Source: Francisella sp. LA112445 (lineage in GTDB: Bacteria; Pseudomonadota; Gammaproteobacteria; Francisellales; Francisellaceae). From it: a stretch of 64,000 nucleotides of DNA. Below the pieces are notes generated by a model. The model did not search any database, was not told the DNA's origin, and saw only the letters and a list, made by a program, of their open reading frames with translations. Location of the stretch: positions 2,075,667 through 2,139,666 of the forward strand of contig NZ_CP041030.1 of NCBI RefSeq assembly GCF_012224145.1, in the 5' to 3' direction. How positions within the stretch are numbered: position 1 is the first letter of the stretch; the number at the start of each line of letters is the position of its first letter. A program made the translations under genes and the position numbers. This document shows, in pieces, positions 55,011 to 64,000 of the stretch.

Positions 55011-55439
55011 ATGAGTAAGGAAATCAGATATAACCCATTTGAATTAAAACATTCAATAAATGATCTTTTTGATATTTTTTTTAGCTTCCCTAAAGGGTAT
55101 CAAGAAGAGAAGTATTTACAAAACATCCATTTAGATATAACTGAAGATGACTCTGCCTATCATATTCATGCAGATCTTGCAGGTATTGAAGAAAAGGATA
55201 TAGATATTGAGCTAGATAAAAACAAATTATCTATAAAAGCTAAACGTGAACACTCTCATAAAGATAAGAAACATCATATACAGGAGCGCTACTATGGAGA
55301 GTATCAACGTACGATAAACTTACCTGAAAATATAGATCGTGAGAATATAGAGGCTAAGTATAAAAATGGTGTACTAAACTTAACCATTCCTAAGAAAGAA
55401 AAAGATAATACTTCTAAGAAAATAACTATAAAGTCTTAA
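55011..55439 (+). CDS. small heat-shock protein, Hsp20 family
   Basis: A 142-residue ATP-independent holding chaperone. The alpha-crystallin domain runs from about residue 38 to 130 (HIHADLAGIEEKDIDIELDKNKL, ERYYGEYQRTINLPENID, AKYKNGVLNLTIPK), with a short tail. AAGGAG at 54998-55003 fixes the ATG at 55011; the longer in-frame start at 54972 lies inside the promoter-leader region. A sigma-32-like promoter precedes it. The 3' end overlaps the convergent trpCF by 4 bp. Confidence 0.94.
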   Translation: MSKEIRYNPFELKHSINDLFDIFFSFPKGYQEEKYLQNIHLDITEDDSAYHIHADLAGIEEKDIDIELDKNKLSIKAKREHSHKDKKHHIQERYYGEYQRTINLPENIDRENIEAKYKNGVLNLTIPKKEKDNTSKKITIKS

Positions 55440-56797
55440 TAATTTCTGATAACTTCAAAAACTTCATTTAATTTCTTTTGATCTTTTTGACCTGGTTGTG
55501 ATTCAACACCAGAGTTAATATCATAAGCTGAGCATTTTAACTCAATAGCTTTTGCTATGTTTTTAGAATTTAAACCTCCTGCTAATATTATATTATTTTT
55601 ATTATCTATAAGATCCCAATCAAATGTTTTTCCTGTACCACCAGACTGTCCATCTACTTGAGCATCTAATAAATGGTAATCAACATTTTCTAGAAACTTA
55701 GGTACAGATTTATCTACGCCATAAGCTTTCCATATTTGGCAGTTTCTATGTAATCTAGCCTTTAAAGTATCTACATATACTTGATCTTCACTTCCATGAA
55801 GCTGAACAGCACTTAATTTTAAATCATAAGAAGCATTTACAACTTCATCAATACTAGCATTAGCAAAAACACCTACATAATTTAGTTTAACTTTTTTAGT
55901 TATAGATTTTGCCATGGCAAAATCTATGTAACGAGGTGATTTTGGAACAAATATAAACCCTCCGTAAACAGCTCCTGCATCGTAAGCTTTTTGAGCATTT
56001 TCTACTGAAGTAAGACCACATACTTTATTAAAGCCATATATTATTTTTCTAACAGCAAGCTCTAAGTTACGCTCTCCCATAATAGAACTACCAATTAGGA
56101 AACCATTTGCAAACTTTCTAAGCTCTCTTACCTCTTGATTTTTGTAAATTCCAGATTCAGATATAACAATAGTTCCTTTTGGTACTTTAGGGGCTAATAC
56201 ACGAGTAGTATTTAAATCTATAGATAAATCTCTAAGATTACGGTTATTTATACCTATTACTTTTGCTTTTAGGTTTATAGCTCTTTGAAGCTCTTCTTCA
56301 TTACTAGCTTCTGTAAGTATTCCCATACCAAGACGATTAGCAACTTTAGCAAGTTTTCTATATTCAGAATCATCTAAAACAGAAAGCATCAATAATATAG
56401 CGTCAGCTTTATAATGCCTTGCTAAATATATCTGATACTCATCTATAATAAAATCTTTACAAAGTACAGGTTGTGTTACTTGGTTTCTTATAATTTCAAG
56501 GTTTGCAAAACTACCCATAAAAAATTCTTCATCAGTTAATACTGATATAGCATTTGCATAATTTTTATATACTGAAGCTATTTCATTTAAATCAAATTTT
56601 TTACGAATAAGACCTTTAGAAGGAGAGCCTTTTTTACACTCTAATATAAATACTGCTCTTTCTGAAGTTAAAGCTTCATAAAAACTTCTATCTGTTTTAG
56701 AAACCTCATCTTTAAAGACATCTAATGGGAATAGTCTTTTCTTAGCAAAAAGCCATTTTCTTTTTGCTTCAACAATTTTTGCTAATATAGTTTCCAT
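55436..56797 (-). CDS. trpC: bifunctional indole-3-glycerol-phosphate synthase / phosphoribosylanthranilate isomerase
   Basis: A 453-residue fusion of TrpC (residues about 1-255) and TrpF (about 256-453), both TIM barrels. The synthase part shows FILECKKGSPSKGLI, LCKDFIID and GINNRNL; the isomerase part shows VCGLTSVENAQKAYDAGAVYGGFIF and the DINSGVES anion loop. They carry out steps four and three of tryptophan synthesis. It is the last trp gene of the operon here; trpA and trpB are not in the window. Confidence 0.95.
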   Translation of the reverse strand: METILAKIVEAKRKWLFAKKRLFPLDVFKDEVSKTDRSFYEALTSERAVFILECKKGSPSKGLIRKKFDLNEIASVYKNYANAISVLTDEEFFMGSFANLEIIRNQVTQPVLCKDFIIDEYQIYLARHYKADAILLMLSVLDDSEYRKLAKVANRLGMGILTEASNEEELQRAINLKAKVIGINNRNLRDLSIDLNTTRVLAPKVPKGTIVISESGIYKNQEVRELRKFANGFLIGSSIMGERNLELAVRKIIYGFNKVCGLTSVENAQKAYDAGAVYGGFIFVPKSPRYIDFAMAKSITKKVKLNYVGVFANASIDEVVNASYDLKLSAVQLHGSEDQVYVDTLKARLHRNCQIWKAYGVDKSVPKFLENVDYHLLDAQVDGQSGGTGKTFDWDLIDNKNNIILAGGLNSKNIAKAIELKCSAYDINSGVESQPGQKDQKKLNEVFEVIRNY

Positions 56798-56871
56798 ACT
56801 TATTAAGATTTTTTTTTAATTTTAAGTGATATTTTAAACGAAAAATATTTAAAAGTTTAATTTTTATACTT

Positions 56872-57282
56872 CTAAATATATTCTACATTTATTTCAACAA
56901 AATCTTCGATAGGGTTATATCTATCAAAGTCTGCTTTATAAGCTCTTTTCTTAGAATTATCAGTCCATATTTCTTGCCATTTATCTATAGCAGCATCAGG
57001 AAGATCTCCTTCTACTCTAAAAACTTCATGATTTAACTCAATATTAGTTGAATTTAAACCTGTTGGCACATCAAAATTATCATCTACCTCATAACCTATT
57101 AACAAAGTATATGGCGCTGTGTGATCACCTTCATATTCATAATAAACAGATATTATATCTTGTGATAAATTTTGACCATTAAGATATTCTAAAACCTCAC
57201 TATTAAAAAACAATTCCCATGCCTGCTCAAGCAAGTCATCTCTATCATTTGAAACCTTTGTCGATACGCCTACTATTTTCAT
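56872..57282 (-). CDS. GyrI-like/effector-binding-domain protein in the trp operon
   Basis: A 136-residue cytoplasmic protein whose strand-helix pattern (MKIVGVSTKV ... ISVYYEYEGDHTAPYTLLIGYEV ... HEVFRVEGD ... IWTD ... DFDRYNP) matches the AraC-effector-binding/GyrI-like fold. AGGAAAATATG is a good start. It lies between msrA and trpCF on the same strand, with short gaps, so it is co-transcribed with tryptophan genes. These domains bind small hydrophobic molecules; a role linked to indole compounds is conjecture. Confidence 0.7.
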   Translation of the reverse strand: MKIVGVSTKVSNDRDDLLEQAWELFFNSEVLEYLNGQNLSQDIISVYYEYEGDHTAPYTLLIGYEVDDNFDVPTGLNSTNIELNHEVFRVEGDLPDAAIDKWQEIWTDNSKKRAYKADFDRYNPIEDFVEINVEYI

Positions 57283-57325
57283 ATTTTCCTACAATTTTCT
57301 AAAAATTATTATAATTAACTAGTTT

Positions 57326-58015
57326 TTATCTAGTCAAGCATTCTGCATAGCTAGATGGTATATCAAAAGGTACTACATTACTATATTTCCATCCTATATT
57401 TTTCCATACTTTATTTACTGTCTGATCTCTTCCACAGCCTGTACGATAATAACAATATCTTTTAGGATTTTTATCATGATAGTCTTGATGATATTTTTCA
57501 GCTTCGTAAAATTTTGTCGATGGCAAAATTTGCGTATATACATTTTTATTATTCTTATTAAATATTTGTTTTAACTCTTTTGTAATAGCTTCAGCAGTAT
57601 GTTTTTGGCTATCATTCATATAATAAATTGCAGACTGATACTGTTTACCTTTATCACAAAACTGACCTTTTGAATCAGTAGGATCTATACGACGATAAAA
57701 ATACTCAACGAGCTCTTTATAACTGATTTTTTTAGGATCATATACAACTTCTACAGATTCTTTATAGTTTGTAGTCCCTGAAGATACTTTTTTATATGTA
57801 GGATTTTTTTGATGACCTCCATCATATCCAGAAACAACCTTTATAATACCATTGTGACTTAAGTCTTCATTTTTTTGCATATATTCAAAATCTGACTCTA
57901 AACACCAGAAACAACCACCTGCAAAAACAGCCTTATCGTACGAAACATCACTATTGACTGCAAAACCTAAACTACAAGATAGCATTAATAAACTATAAAT
58001 TATTTTTTTCATCAT
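57326..58015 (-). CDS. msrA: peptide-methionine (S)-S-oxide reductase MsrA, exported
   Basis: A 229-residue reductase that repairs oxidised methionine. A signal peptide ([19 protein letters not shown]) precedes the catalytic domain, so it acts in the periplasm or envelope. The active-site motif is [11 protein letters not shown], and [12 protein letters not shown] is the second family block. Its ATG overlaps the trpD stop (ATGATGA), so it is translated with the trp operon, an unusual place for this gene. Confidence 0.93.
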   Translation of the reverse strand: MMKKIIYSLLMLSCSLGFAVNSDVSYDKAVFAGGCFWCLESDFEYMQKNEDLSHNGIIKVVSGYDGGHQKNPTYKKVSSGTTNYKESVEVVYDPKKISYKELVEYFYRRIDPTDSKGQFCDKGKQYQSAIYYMNDSQKHTAEAITKELKQIFNKNNKNVYTQILPSTKFYEAEKYHQDYHDKNPKRYCYYRTGCGRDQTVNKVWKNIGWKYSNVVPFDIPSSYAECLTR

Positions 58016-59025
58016 CTATTTCCAAAACTTATAACATTTTCTAAAGTTTTAAAACATTTACCAGATTTAATCAACTCTAAAATATACTGAGTATTTTGTC
58101 TAAGATCATTTTCATCATAAAGCTTCATTAACATAGCTACATTTATTGCAACTGCAGCATTATGAGCATCTTTACCTTTACCTAAAAGTATTTGTTTTAT
58201 TATATTTTTATTGTATTCAGGTAGACCACCTTCTATATCCTTAATGCTAAAAGTATCTATTCCAAAGTCTTGTGTTGAAACCATATACTCTTTTATTTCA
58301 TTATCTTTAATTTCTGCTACACAAGTATCACCATGTATAGCAACTTCATCTAAACCACTACCATGTACTACCAAAGCTCTTTGTACCCCTAAGTTCATTA
58401 AAGTTTTTGCCATTGGCAAAATTAAATCTTTAGCATATACACCTATAACTATTTTATTTGGTCTTGCAGGGTTTATTAAAGGCCCAAGAATATTAAAAAT
58501 AGTTCTAGTTTTTAAAACTTCTCTAGCTTGTTTAACATATCTAAATCCTGGATTATAAAATGGTGCAAATAAAAAACCTAAATTATTTATTTGAATAGAT
58601 TCTTTTGTTTTTTCTGGAGATAACTCTATATTTACACCAAAAGATTCTAAAAGATCAAAAGATCCTGACCTGCTTGATATACTTCTACTACCATGCTTAG
58701 CAACTTTATAACCTGCTGTAGCTGCTACTATAACTGATGTAGTAGATATATTGATAGTATTATAACCATCACCACCTGTACCTACGATATCTACTAAATC
58801 TTCTTTAATTTTTGGAAAACCTCTAGTGTTATCAACCAACGCTTCAGCTGCTGCTGCTATTTCTAATGGAGTTTCTTTTTTTAATTTAAGAGCTGTTAAT
58901 ATACTAGTCTGTAAAGGTAATTCAATTTCACCTTTAATAAAATAATCAAACAATTGATAACTATCTTGATAACTTAAATCTTCTAAATTATATAATTTAT
59001 CAACTATTTTTCTTAACTCACTCAT
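58012..59025 (-). CDS. trpD: anthranilate phosphoribosyltransferase
   Basis: A 337-residue enzyme for the second step of tryptophan synthesis, joining anthranilate and [21 protein letters not shown] is the PRPP-binding loop and [21 protein letters not shown] the anthranilate-site motif. The start at 59025 is chosen because it forms an ATGA overlap with the trpG stop; an in-frame ATG four codons upstream is inside trpG. The stop overlaps the msrA start in the same way. Confidence 0.95.
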   Translation of the reverse strand: MSELRKIVDKLYNLEDLSYQDSYQLFDYFIKGEIELPLQTSILTALKLKKETPLEIAAAAEALVDNTRGFPKIKEDLVDIVGTGGDGYNTINISTTSVIVAATAGYKVAKHGSRSISSRSGSFDLLESFGVNIELSPEKTKESIQINNLGFLFAPFYNPGFRYVKQAREVLKTRTIFNILGPLINPARPNKIVIGVYAKDLILPMAKTLMNLGVQRALVVHGSGLDEVAIHGDTCVAEIKDNEIKEYMVSTQDFGIDTFSIKDIEGGLPEYNKNIIKQILLGKGKDAHNAAVAINVAMLMKLYDENDLRQNTQYILELIKSGKCFKTLENVISFGNR

Positions 59026-59600
59026 TGTTGCACCCATTTAATTACATTATCTAAAAGTTTAGAACCATGTATTGTCATTATAGATTCAGGATGAAATTGC
59101 AAACCACAAACTTTATTTTTATCATCTGCTACAGCCATAACTAGATCATTAACTTCTGCTATAGTTTCTAGTCCTGTAGGTATTTTCACTCCTACTAATG
59201 AATGATACCTTGCAACAGTTAATGGAGATTCTAAATCATTAAATATACTATGATTATTATGTTTTACTCTAGCTATCTTGCCATGCACTATTTCATTAGC
59301 ATGCGATACTATACCGCCATAAGCCTCTATTATAGCTTGATGCCCCAAGCAAATACCTATAATAGGAACTCTACCTTTTATCAAAGAAATTAAATTAACT
59401 ATACATCCTGCATCAGCTGGACTACCAGGGCCTGGAGATACAACAACTATAGGATTTTCTACAGAGTTAATCTTATCAAGCAATACATCTATATATATAT
59501 TATTTCTATATACATCAACATTATTACCCAAAACTTTAAACTCATCTACTAAGTTATAAGAAAAAGAATCAAAATTATCTATAAATATAATATTTGCCAT
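59022..59600 (-). CDS. trpG: anthranilate synthase, glutamine amidotransferase component
   Basis: A 192-residue class I amidotransferase that supplies ammonia to TrpE. The nucleophile is in GICLGHQAI, the oxyanion region is [10 protein letters not shown], and the catalytic His-Glu pair is in [14 protein letters not shown] just upstream gives a good start 3 bp after trpE. It is translationally coupled to trpD. A dual role in folate synthesis is known for some TrpG proteins and cannot be excluded. Confidence 0.96.
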   Translation of the reverse strand: MANIIFIDNFDSFSYNLVDEFKVLGNNVDVYRNNIYIDVLLDKINSVENPIVVVSPGPGSPADAGCIVNLISLIKGRVPIIGICLGHQAIIEAYGGIVSHANEIVHGKIARVKHNNHSIFNDLESPLTVARYHSLVGVKIPTGLETIAEVNDLVMAVADDKNKVCGLQFHPESIMTIHGSKLLDNVIKWVQQ

Positions 59601-59603
59601 TAT

Positions 59604-61166
59604 TTACACTCCATGTACATTTTTGATAGCTGATATTACAGCTTGTGCTTTTGTTCTAGTTTCATCAGCCTCTGCTATAGGTATAGAATCTAAAACTACT
59701 CCAGCTCCTGCCTGAATTTCAGCAATATCATCCTCTACATAAGCAGAGCGTATAACTATACAACTATCTAAATCACCATAACCATTTAAATATCCTACAG
59801 CTCCTCCATAACCACTTCTTGTCTGTTTCTCAACCTCAGATATTAATTGCATGGCTTTTATTTTTGGAGCACCCGTTAGTGTACCCATATTCATAGATGC
59901 TTGATAAGCATGAAGAGCATCTAAATCATCTGCAAGCTGACCAACTACCCTAGATACTAAATGCATAACATGACTATATCTATCGACTTTTAAAAGATCT
60001 GCTAGATACCTAGTTCCTGTTTTTGATATTCTTGCGACATCGTTCCTAGCTAAATCAACTAGCATCATATGTTCAGCATTTTCTTTTATATCTAACCTAA
60101 GTTCTAATTCTATTCTACTATCTAAATCTGGATTAATACTTCCATCAGGATTTTTACCACGTCTACGTGTACCAGCTATAGGATAAATTTCAACTTGATT
60201 AGTCTCTTTTTGATATTTCAAAGCACTTTCAGGTGATGCTCCAAAAAGTATAAAATCCTCATCTTGCATATAAAACATATATGGACTTGGATTTGTACGT
60301 TTAAGCTCTTTATAAACCTCCAAAGAATTTTGACATGGCAAAAAGAAGCTTCTAGATGGTACAACTTGAAATATATCACCATCAATAATATGGGATTTTA
60401 AATGATCAACAATATTACAAAAATCTTTATCACTTATTGATTCTTTTACTTCTAGATTACTAAATTTCTCAATTTTTACATCAATATCATTATTTATATT
60501 ATCTTTAATAAATTTAATATTAGTATCTAGTTCATTAGTATTGTTTGAATTAAAATTGTTCGTTTGAATATAAGTTTCTTTCTGCTGATGATCACTAACC
60601 ATAATAGTATCAGCTAAATAAAATACATAATCAGGACATTTATTTTTACGCTTTACATCGCCTATATATTCAAAATTAGCTACTACATCATAAGCAAAGA
60701 GTCCTGCTAAAAATATACTAAATTCATTCGATATTTTAAAACTTTCTTTTATTAATCTTAAACCATCAAAAACAGATTCATTTTTAAGATTTTCATGTTC
60801 ATTAAGATTTGTATCTTTTTTTGTATCAAAAGTTAAAACTAACTCATTATTATTATGGTTAACTTGTATAGTCTTTTTTATTCTAGATCTTATAGTATCT
60901 AAAGCTGCCTGGCCATTTTTAGTTAAAGCTTTTATAAAAACTTTATTGCCTATACATGAAACTCTCAAAGCGCTATTTAATACTAAAATACTTTTTAATT
61001 TATCTTTTGTATCTATCTCTGCTGACTCTAATAAAATAGTATTTTTTTTATCTGTACATAGATTTGCAAAACATCTATTTAGATCTTCTTGATAATCTAT
61101 TTTATGGATATTTGAGACTAAAAAGCCCTTTTGATCTTCTTGTTTAGATATTTTTGTATCTGACAT
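59604..61166 (-). CDS. trpE: anthranilate synthase, component I
   Basis: A 520-residue chorismate-using enzyme for the first committed step of tryptophan synthesis. The N-terminal LLESAEID contains the LLES motif for feedback inhibition by tryptophan, so the enzyme should be regulated. The catalytic domain is intact: PSPYMFYMQDE, YPIAGTRRRGKN, LVDLARND, GAPKIKAMQLI and QAGAGVVLDS. AGGATAAGCAATG is the start. It is preceded by trpR, 27 bp upstream on the same strand. Confidence 0.96.
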   Translation of the reverse strand: MSDTKISKQEDQKGFLVSNIHKIDYQEDLNRCFANLCTDKKNTILLESAEIDTKDKLKSILVLNSALRVSCIGNKVFIKALTKNGQAALDTIRSRIKKTIQVNHNNNELVLTFDTKKDTNLNEHENLKNESVFDGLRLIKESFKISNEFSIFLAGLFAYDVVANFEYIGDVKRKNKCPDYVFYLADTIMVSDHQQKETYIQTNNFNSNNTNELDTNIKFIKDNINNDIDVKIEKFSNLEVKESISDKDFCNIVDHLKSHIIDGDIFQVVPSRSFFLPCQNSLEVYKELKRTNPSPYMFYMQDEDFILFGASPESALKYQKETNQVEIYPIAGTRRRGKNPDGSINPDLDSRIELELRLDIKENAEHMMLVDLARNDVARISKTGTRYLADLLKVDRYSHVMHLVSRVVGQLADDLDALHAYQASMNMGTLTGAPKIKAMQLISEVEKQTRSGYGGAVGYLNGYGDLDSCIVIRSAYVEDDIAEIQAGAGVVLDSIPIAEADETRTKAQAVISAIKNVHGV

Positions 61167-61193
61167 TGCTTATCCTATTAGTTTTTTTTAATT

Positions 61194-61469
61194 TTATTTT
61201 CCAAATATCTCTTTTATTTTTATAGAACATTCTTTCAAAGCATTAGAGCATCTTGTTACAGTACAAATACTTATTTTTAAATTTTTAGATATTTCTCTTT
61301 GAGATTTATCTTTTTTTATAAGCTCTTTTGTCAATAATACCCTTTTATTTAATTGCTCTTTTTCTTCTTTAGTTAATAAAAAATCACATATAGTTTCTAT
61401 ATCTTGAGGTTTTTCACTTTGAGCAAGAATTTCCATTAATTGCTTCCAGCCACTATCTGACGATGTCAT
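61194..61469 (-). CDS. trpR: Trp operon repressor TrpR
   Basis: A 91-residue tryptophan-responsive repressor. LTKEEKEQLNKRVLL and the helix-turn-helix block SQREISKNLKISICTVTRCSNALK closely follow the E. coli TrpR pattern (SQREL ... TITRGSNSLK). It heads the trp operon, so it should control its own synthesis along with the enzymes. I could not find a convincing copy of the E. coli-type operator in the 90 bp upstream; a weak TTGATA ... TACCAT promoter is possible there. Confidence 0.93.
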   Translation of the reverse strand: MTSSDSGWKQLMEILAQSEKPQDIETICDFLLTKEEKEQLNKRVLLTKELIKKDKSQREISKNLKISICTVTRCSNALKECSIKIKEIFGK

Positions 61470-61800
61470 AAAAATTTAATTAGAATACTTTGTAATTATG
61501 TAATGGTACATAGATACATATGAAATATCAATATTTAAAGCTTTAAATATTATTATTAATAATTTTTCCTTTATTTAAGCTTCACTATGAGTAATTTAAG
61601 TAGTTATGTATACCCAGTGTATCAAATTTTTAAAAAAACTCGATAGATAGCTTTTATGACTCAATAACTAGCTACCAAATACAGAATATTTATTACATAT
61701 AATTTTAATAGAGAAAATAAAATAATAAATTAAGGCCTAAATCGAATCAGAAGTAAAAAGGGGAAAACTGAGTTTTAAGAAATAGACCTTAATGAGAATA
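61470..61800. other. 331-bp gap between trpR and tRNA-Asp
   Basis: No gene is seen. The part next to trpR should hold the trp promoter. Next to the tRNA, TTAAGG (61730-61735) and CCTTAA (61787-61792) could form the base of a long hairpin, and on the tRNA strand AAAACTCAGTTTT is followed by CCCCTTTTT, a possible weak terminator for the tRNA transcript. Confidence 0.4.
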
Positions 61801-61878
61801 TGGCGGAATGGACGGGACTCGAACCCGCGACCCCCTGCGTGACAGGCAGGTATTCTAACCAAACTGAACTACCACTCC
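61801..61878 (-). tRNA. tRNA-Asp (GTC)
   Basis: A 78-nt tRNA including encoded CCA. It starts GGAGTGGTAGTTCAG, has anticodon stem-loop CCTGCCTGTCACGCAGG with GTC, and the T-arm GGGTTCGAGTCCC. It is almost identical to E. coli tRNA-Asp, with one extra base in the D-loop. It is encoded 6 nt after tRNA-Thr and is probably cut from the same precursor. Confidence 0.97.
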
Positions 61879-61884
61879 GTGTTA

Positions 61885-61960
<76 letters not shown>

Positions 61961-61974
61961 GACTATGAGTTAGT

Positions 61975-62002
61975 ATTATATATCCTTTTATTGTACTGTC
62001 AA
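61975..62002 (-). promoter_or_regulatory. strong sigma-70 promoter of the tRNA pair
   Basis: On the minus strand, a perfect TTGACA (complement at 61997-62002) and a perfect TATAAT (complement at 61975-61980) are separated by 16 bp and lie 15 bp before the first base of tRNA-Thr, as expected for a stable-RNA promoter. Confidence 0.9.
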
Positions 62003-62022
62003 TAATATTTTTATATTTTTTT

Positions 62023-63519
62023 CTAATTTAATGGAATTATATCGTATTGGTTATAGATGTGATTGTTTTCGGCCTTTAGATGGATATTTTTTTGTATATC
62101 TAATTCTAATTCTGCAAGCCATATAGACTCTTCTCTTTCAATATAATCAATTATTTTTTTCGAAGAAATTAATAGAAAATTATTATAATTAGGATAATTT
62201 CTAGCTTCAGATTTTATTTCTCTAAAAATATCATAGCAAATTGTTTGGAGTGTTTTGACACTTCCTTTACCATTACAATGCTCACATGGTTGACATAAGG
62301 TTCTTGCTAAACTCTCATGAACCCTTTTACGTGTCATTTCAACTAATCCTAGCTCAGATATGTCACTAACACTTGTCTTAGCCTTATCTAGCTCTAATTC
62401 TTTCTTTAAAGCCTCTAAAACTTGATCCTTATTAGATTGATCCATCATATCTATAAAATCAACTATTATTATTCCACCTAAATTTCTCAATCTAAGCTGC
62501 CTTGCTAGCTCTTTTGTAGCTTCTAAATTAGTCTTAAATATAGTTTCTTCTAGATTTTTAGTACCTATGAATCCTCCTGTATTTACATCTATGGTTATCA
62601 TTGCCTCAGTTTGTTCTATAATCAGATAACCACCAGATTTTAATGAAACTTTTTTATCTAAAGCTTTATTTATTTCATTATCTATATCAAATTCTTCAAA
62701 AATATTATGTTTTTGATAAAGTTCAATTTTATCTCTTAAACCAGGTATATATTTATCTGCAAATTGGCAAATTTCCTTATATGAATCAATATTATCTACA
62801 AGAATTTTACTAGGATTATCATTAGCAAAAATATTAATCGTTTTTATTATTAAACTAAAATCTTCATATACGACACCTGGCTTTATGATGGTACTAGAAA
62901 TATCTAAAATGTCTTGCCATAACGTATTTAAAAATTTTATATCACTTTCTAATTCTTCAAAACTTGCTCCTTCAGCTGCTGTACGTAAGATATAACCACG
63001 AGGATTTTCACTATGAGTTATTTTTTGAATAGAACTTAATAATCTTTGTTTTTCTTCTTCTTTATTTATCTTTAATGAAATTCCTATATGATCTAAATCT
63101 GGTAAAAAAACTAAAAATCTTGAAGATACTGATAAATGAGAAGTTAATTTAACCCCTTTATTACCAATACTCTCTTTTACAACTTGGACTAATACTTCTT
63201 GTCCTTCTCTTAACCACTTATTAATATCTTCAGTATTTAACTTTTTTAACTTAAAGTTTTCATCTGTTTCACTATCATCTCTTTCTAAAGGAATAACTTC
63301 TGATAAATGTAAAAAACCTGCTTTTTCTAAACCTATATCTACGAAAGCTGCTTGCATTCCAGGTAAAACTCTTATTATTTTACCTTTGTAAATATTGCCT
63401 ACAATTCTTTTTTGATTATCTCTTTCAATTAATATTTCTTTAAGAATATTATTTTCTTTAACTGCTATTCTTTGTTCATATTTATTTATATTTAGAAAAA
63501 TTTCTGTATTTAAAGACAT
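62023..63519 (-). CDS. rng: ribonuclease G
   Basis: A 498-residue endoribonuclease of the RNase E/G family that processes 16S rRNA and decays mRNA. The N-terminal S1 domain (IYKGKIIRVLPGMQAAFVDIG) is followed by the DNase I-like catalytic region, with the two metal-binding aspartates in MITIDVNTGGF and GGIIIVDFIDM, and the zinc-link CEHCNGKG. The length is that of RNase G, and it lacks the long RNase E tail. It is transcribed away from the putative origin. Confidence 0.95.
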   Translation of the reverse strand: MSLNTEIFLNINKYEQRIAVKENNILKEILIERDNQKRIVGNIYKGKIIRVLPGMQAAFVDIGLEKAGFLHLSEVIPLERDDSETDENFKLKKLNTEDINKWLREGQEVLVQVVKESIGNKGVKLTSHLSVSSRFLVFLPDLDHIGISLKINKEEEKQRLLSSIQKITHSENPRGYILRTAAEGASFEELESDIKFLNTLWQDILDISSTIIKPGVVYEDFSLIIKTINIFANDNPSKILVDNIDSYKEICQFADKYIPGLRDKIELYQKHNIFEEFDIDNEINKALDKKVSLKSGGYLIIEQTEAMITIDVNTGGFIGTKNLEETIFKTNLEATKELARQLRLRNLGGIIIVDFIDMMDQSNKDQVLEALKKELELDKAKTSVSDISELGLVEMTRKRVHESLARTLCQPCEHCNGKGSVKTLQTICYDIFREIKSEARNYPNYNNFLLISSKKIIDYIEREESIWLAELELDIQKNIHLKAENNHIYNQYDIIPLN

Positions 63520-63663
63520 TTAGAAAAGATTTTTTATTTTTATTAACATTTATTATAAACAAAAATTTTTTATTTTTTATTTTTCATTGTTTTTTCTATT
63601 CTATATTTATATAAAGTATATTTTTCTTTTTTTATATTATTATTTATTATGTACACAAAAATG

Positions 63664-63878
63664 TGTTGATAACTTTCTGAAAGCTATGAAAATAAAGGGT
63701 TTTAAAAAGATGATAGGAAATGTATAAGGATGTAAAAAGAGCATAAAAATAATATGGATAAAAATGTGGATAAAATATAATCAGAATTATCAACAAAAAT
63801 ATCAACATATTTGTGAATAAGTTAATAAACAAGAGCTTAAACAAAAAATAAACAAATTAATTAACAAAATTATCCACA
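63664..63878. other. oriC: chromosomal replication origin (oriC) DnaA-box cluster
   Basis: Seven DnaA-box-like 9-mers lie within 215 bp. Two are perfect TTATCCACA: 63870-63878 (+) and 63765-63773 (reverse). Four have one mismatch: 63664-63672 and 63753-63761 (reverse), 63787-63795 (+), 63812-63820 (reverse). One has two mismatches: 63799-63807 (+). The surrounding 63520-64000 is gene-free, and the 130 bp next to rng is extremely T-rich, suitable as an unwinding element. Such clusters occur beside dnaA, which would be expected just beyond the window. Confidence 0.88.
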
Positions 63879-64000
63879 GGTTGTTTTTTTTATGATTGCT
63901 TATTCAGCTCTCTTACAATACAATCTTACACATTCAATTACTATTTGCTTTAAAAAACATCTATCCCTTTATTTATAAGGGATTTGGATATATTTTTGTT

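Noticed and set aside
61470..61560. TrpR operator of E. coli type upstream of trpR
   Set aside because: No stretch resembles the ACTAGTTAACTAGT palindrome closely enough; loosely symmetrical AT-rich sequence only.
63647..63844. A 65-codon frame on the minus strand upstream of rng
   Set aside because: The product is low-complexity Phe/Leu/Tyr from T-rich DNA and the frame lies across five DnaA boxes; no ribosome site. It is explained by the origin.

Overview
The window is AT-rich and its gene content and protein sequences point to a gamma-proteobacterium of the Francisella/Allofrancisella type. This is inferred from the low G+C, the protein families and the gene order trpR-trpE-trpG-trpD beside the replication origin; no database search was run. 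A cluster of DnaA boxes at 63.66-63.88 kb marks what is very probably oriC, so the window would be the stretch of chromosome just left of the origin. The last 12 kb is almost entirely transcribed away from it.

Layout. 0-6 kb: the end of a ferredoxin gene (fdxA), an orphan sensor histidine kinase overlapping a polytopic membrane protein, and two large proteins of unknown family that each carry lipid-kinase-like motifs and share an upstream sequence. 6-14 kb: two tandem plsC-type acyltransferases, an endonuclease/phosphatase-fold protein, NhaA, a Rieske oxygenase, a cytochrome b561 and two MHS-type transporters. 14-28.5 kb: a complete [NiFe] hydrogenase locus, with hypA, hypB, hypF, hypC, hypD and hypE, the four subunits of a group 3b NAD(P)-linked sulfhydrogenase-type enzyme (beta, gamma, delta, alpha), a NiCoT nickel permease and the C-terminal maturation protease. 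It is split after hypB by a HEPN-motif protein, a Bcp peroxiredoxin and a repeat field. 28.5-36 kb: an Abi_2 (AbiD/F-type) abortive-infection protein, then a patchwork of oxidoreductases, a 2-oxoglutarate oxygenase, an AraC regulator, a flavin monooxygenase and small secreted proteins. 36-52 kb: EttA, two identical IS1595/IS1016-like insertion sequences with intact 8-bp target duplications, a TetR/Bcr-type efflux pair with a palindromic operator, a LexA/CI-like self-cleaving repressor, a ribose uptake/ribokinase pair, a GH64-like lipoprotein and a TauE-type exporter. The second IS splits a roughly 501-residue beta-helix-like membrane protein. 52-64 kb: PepN, Hsp20 behind a sigma-32-like promoter, the trp operon (trpR, trpE, trpG, trpD, msrA, an effector-binding-fold gene, trpCF), tRNA-Thr, tRNA-Asp, RNase G and oriC.

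The hydrogenase genes form one functional unit: NiCoT imports nickel, HypA/HypB insert it, HypF/HypE make and HypC/HypD carry the Fe(CN)2CO group, and the protease trims the large-subunit tail. The trp genes form a translationally coupled operon headed by its own repressor.

The most unusual material is non-coding: a family of paired hairpins with constant borders and co-varying stems (partly matching the neisserial dRS3 pattern), a second palindromic family, a 35-bp element shared by the two kinase-like genes, and a duplicated promoter segment around the AraC gene. The strongest candidates for new biology among proteins are the kinase-like pair, the HEPN protein inside the hydrogenase locus, and the Abi protein with a structured upstream region.
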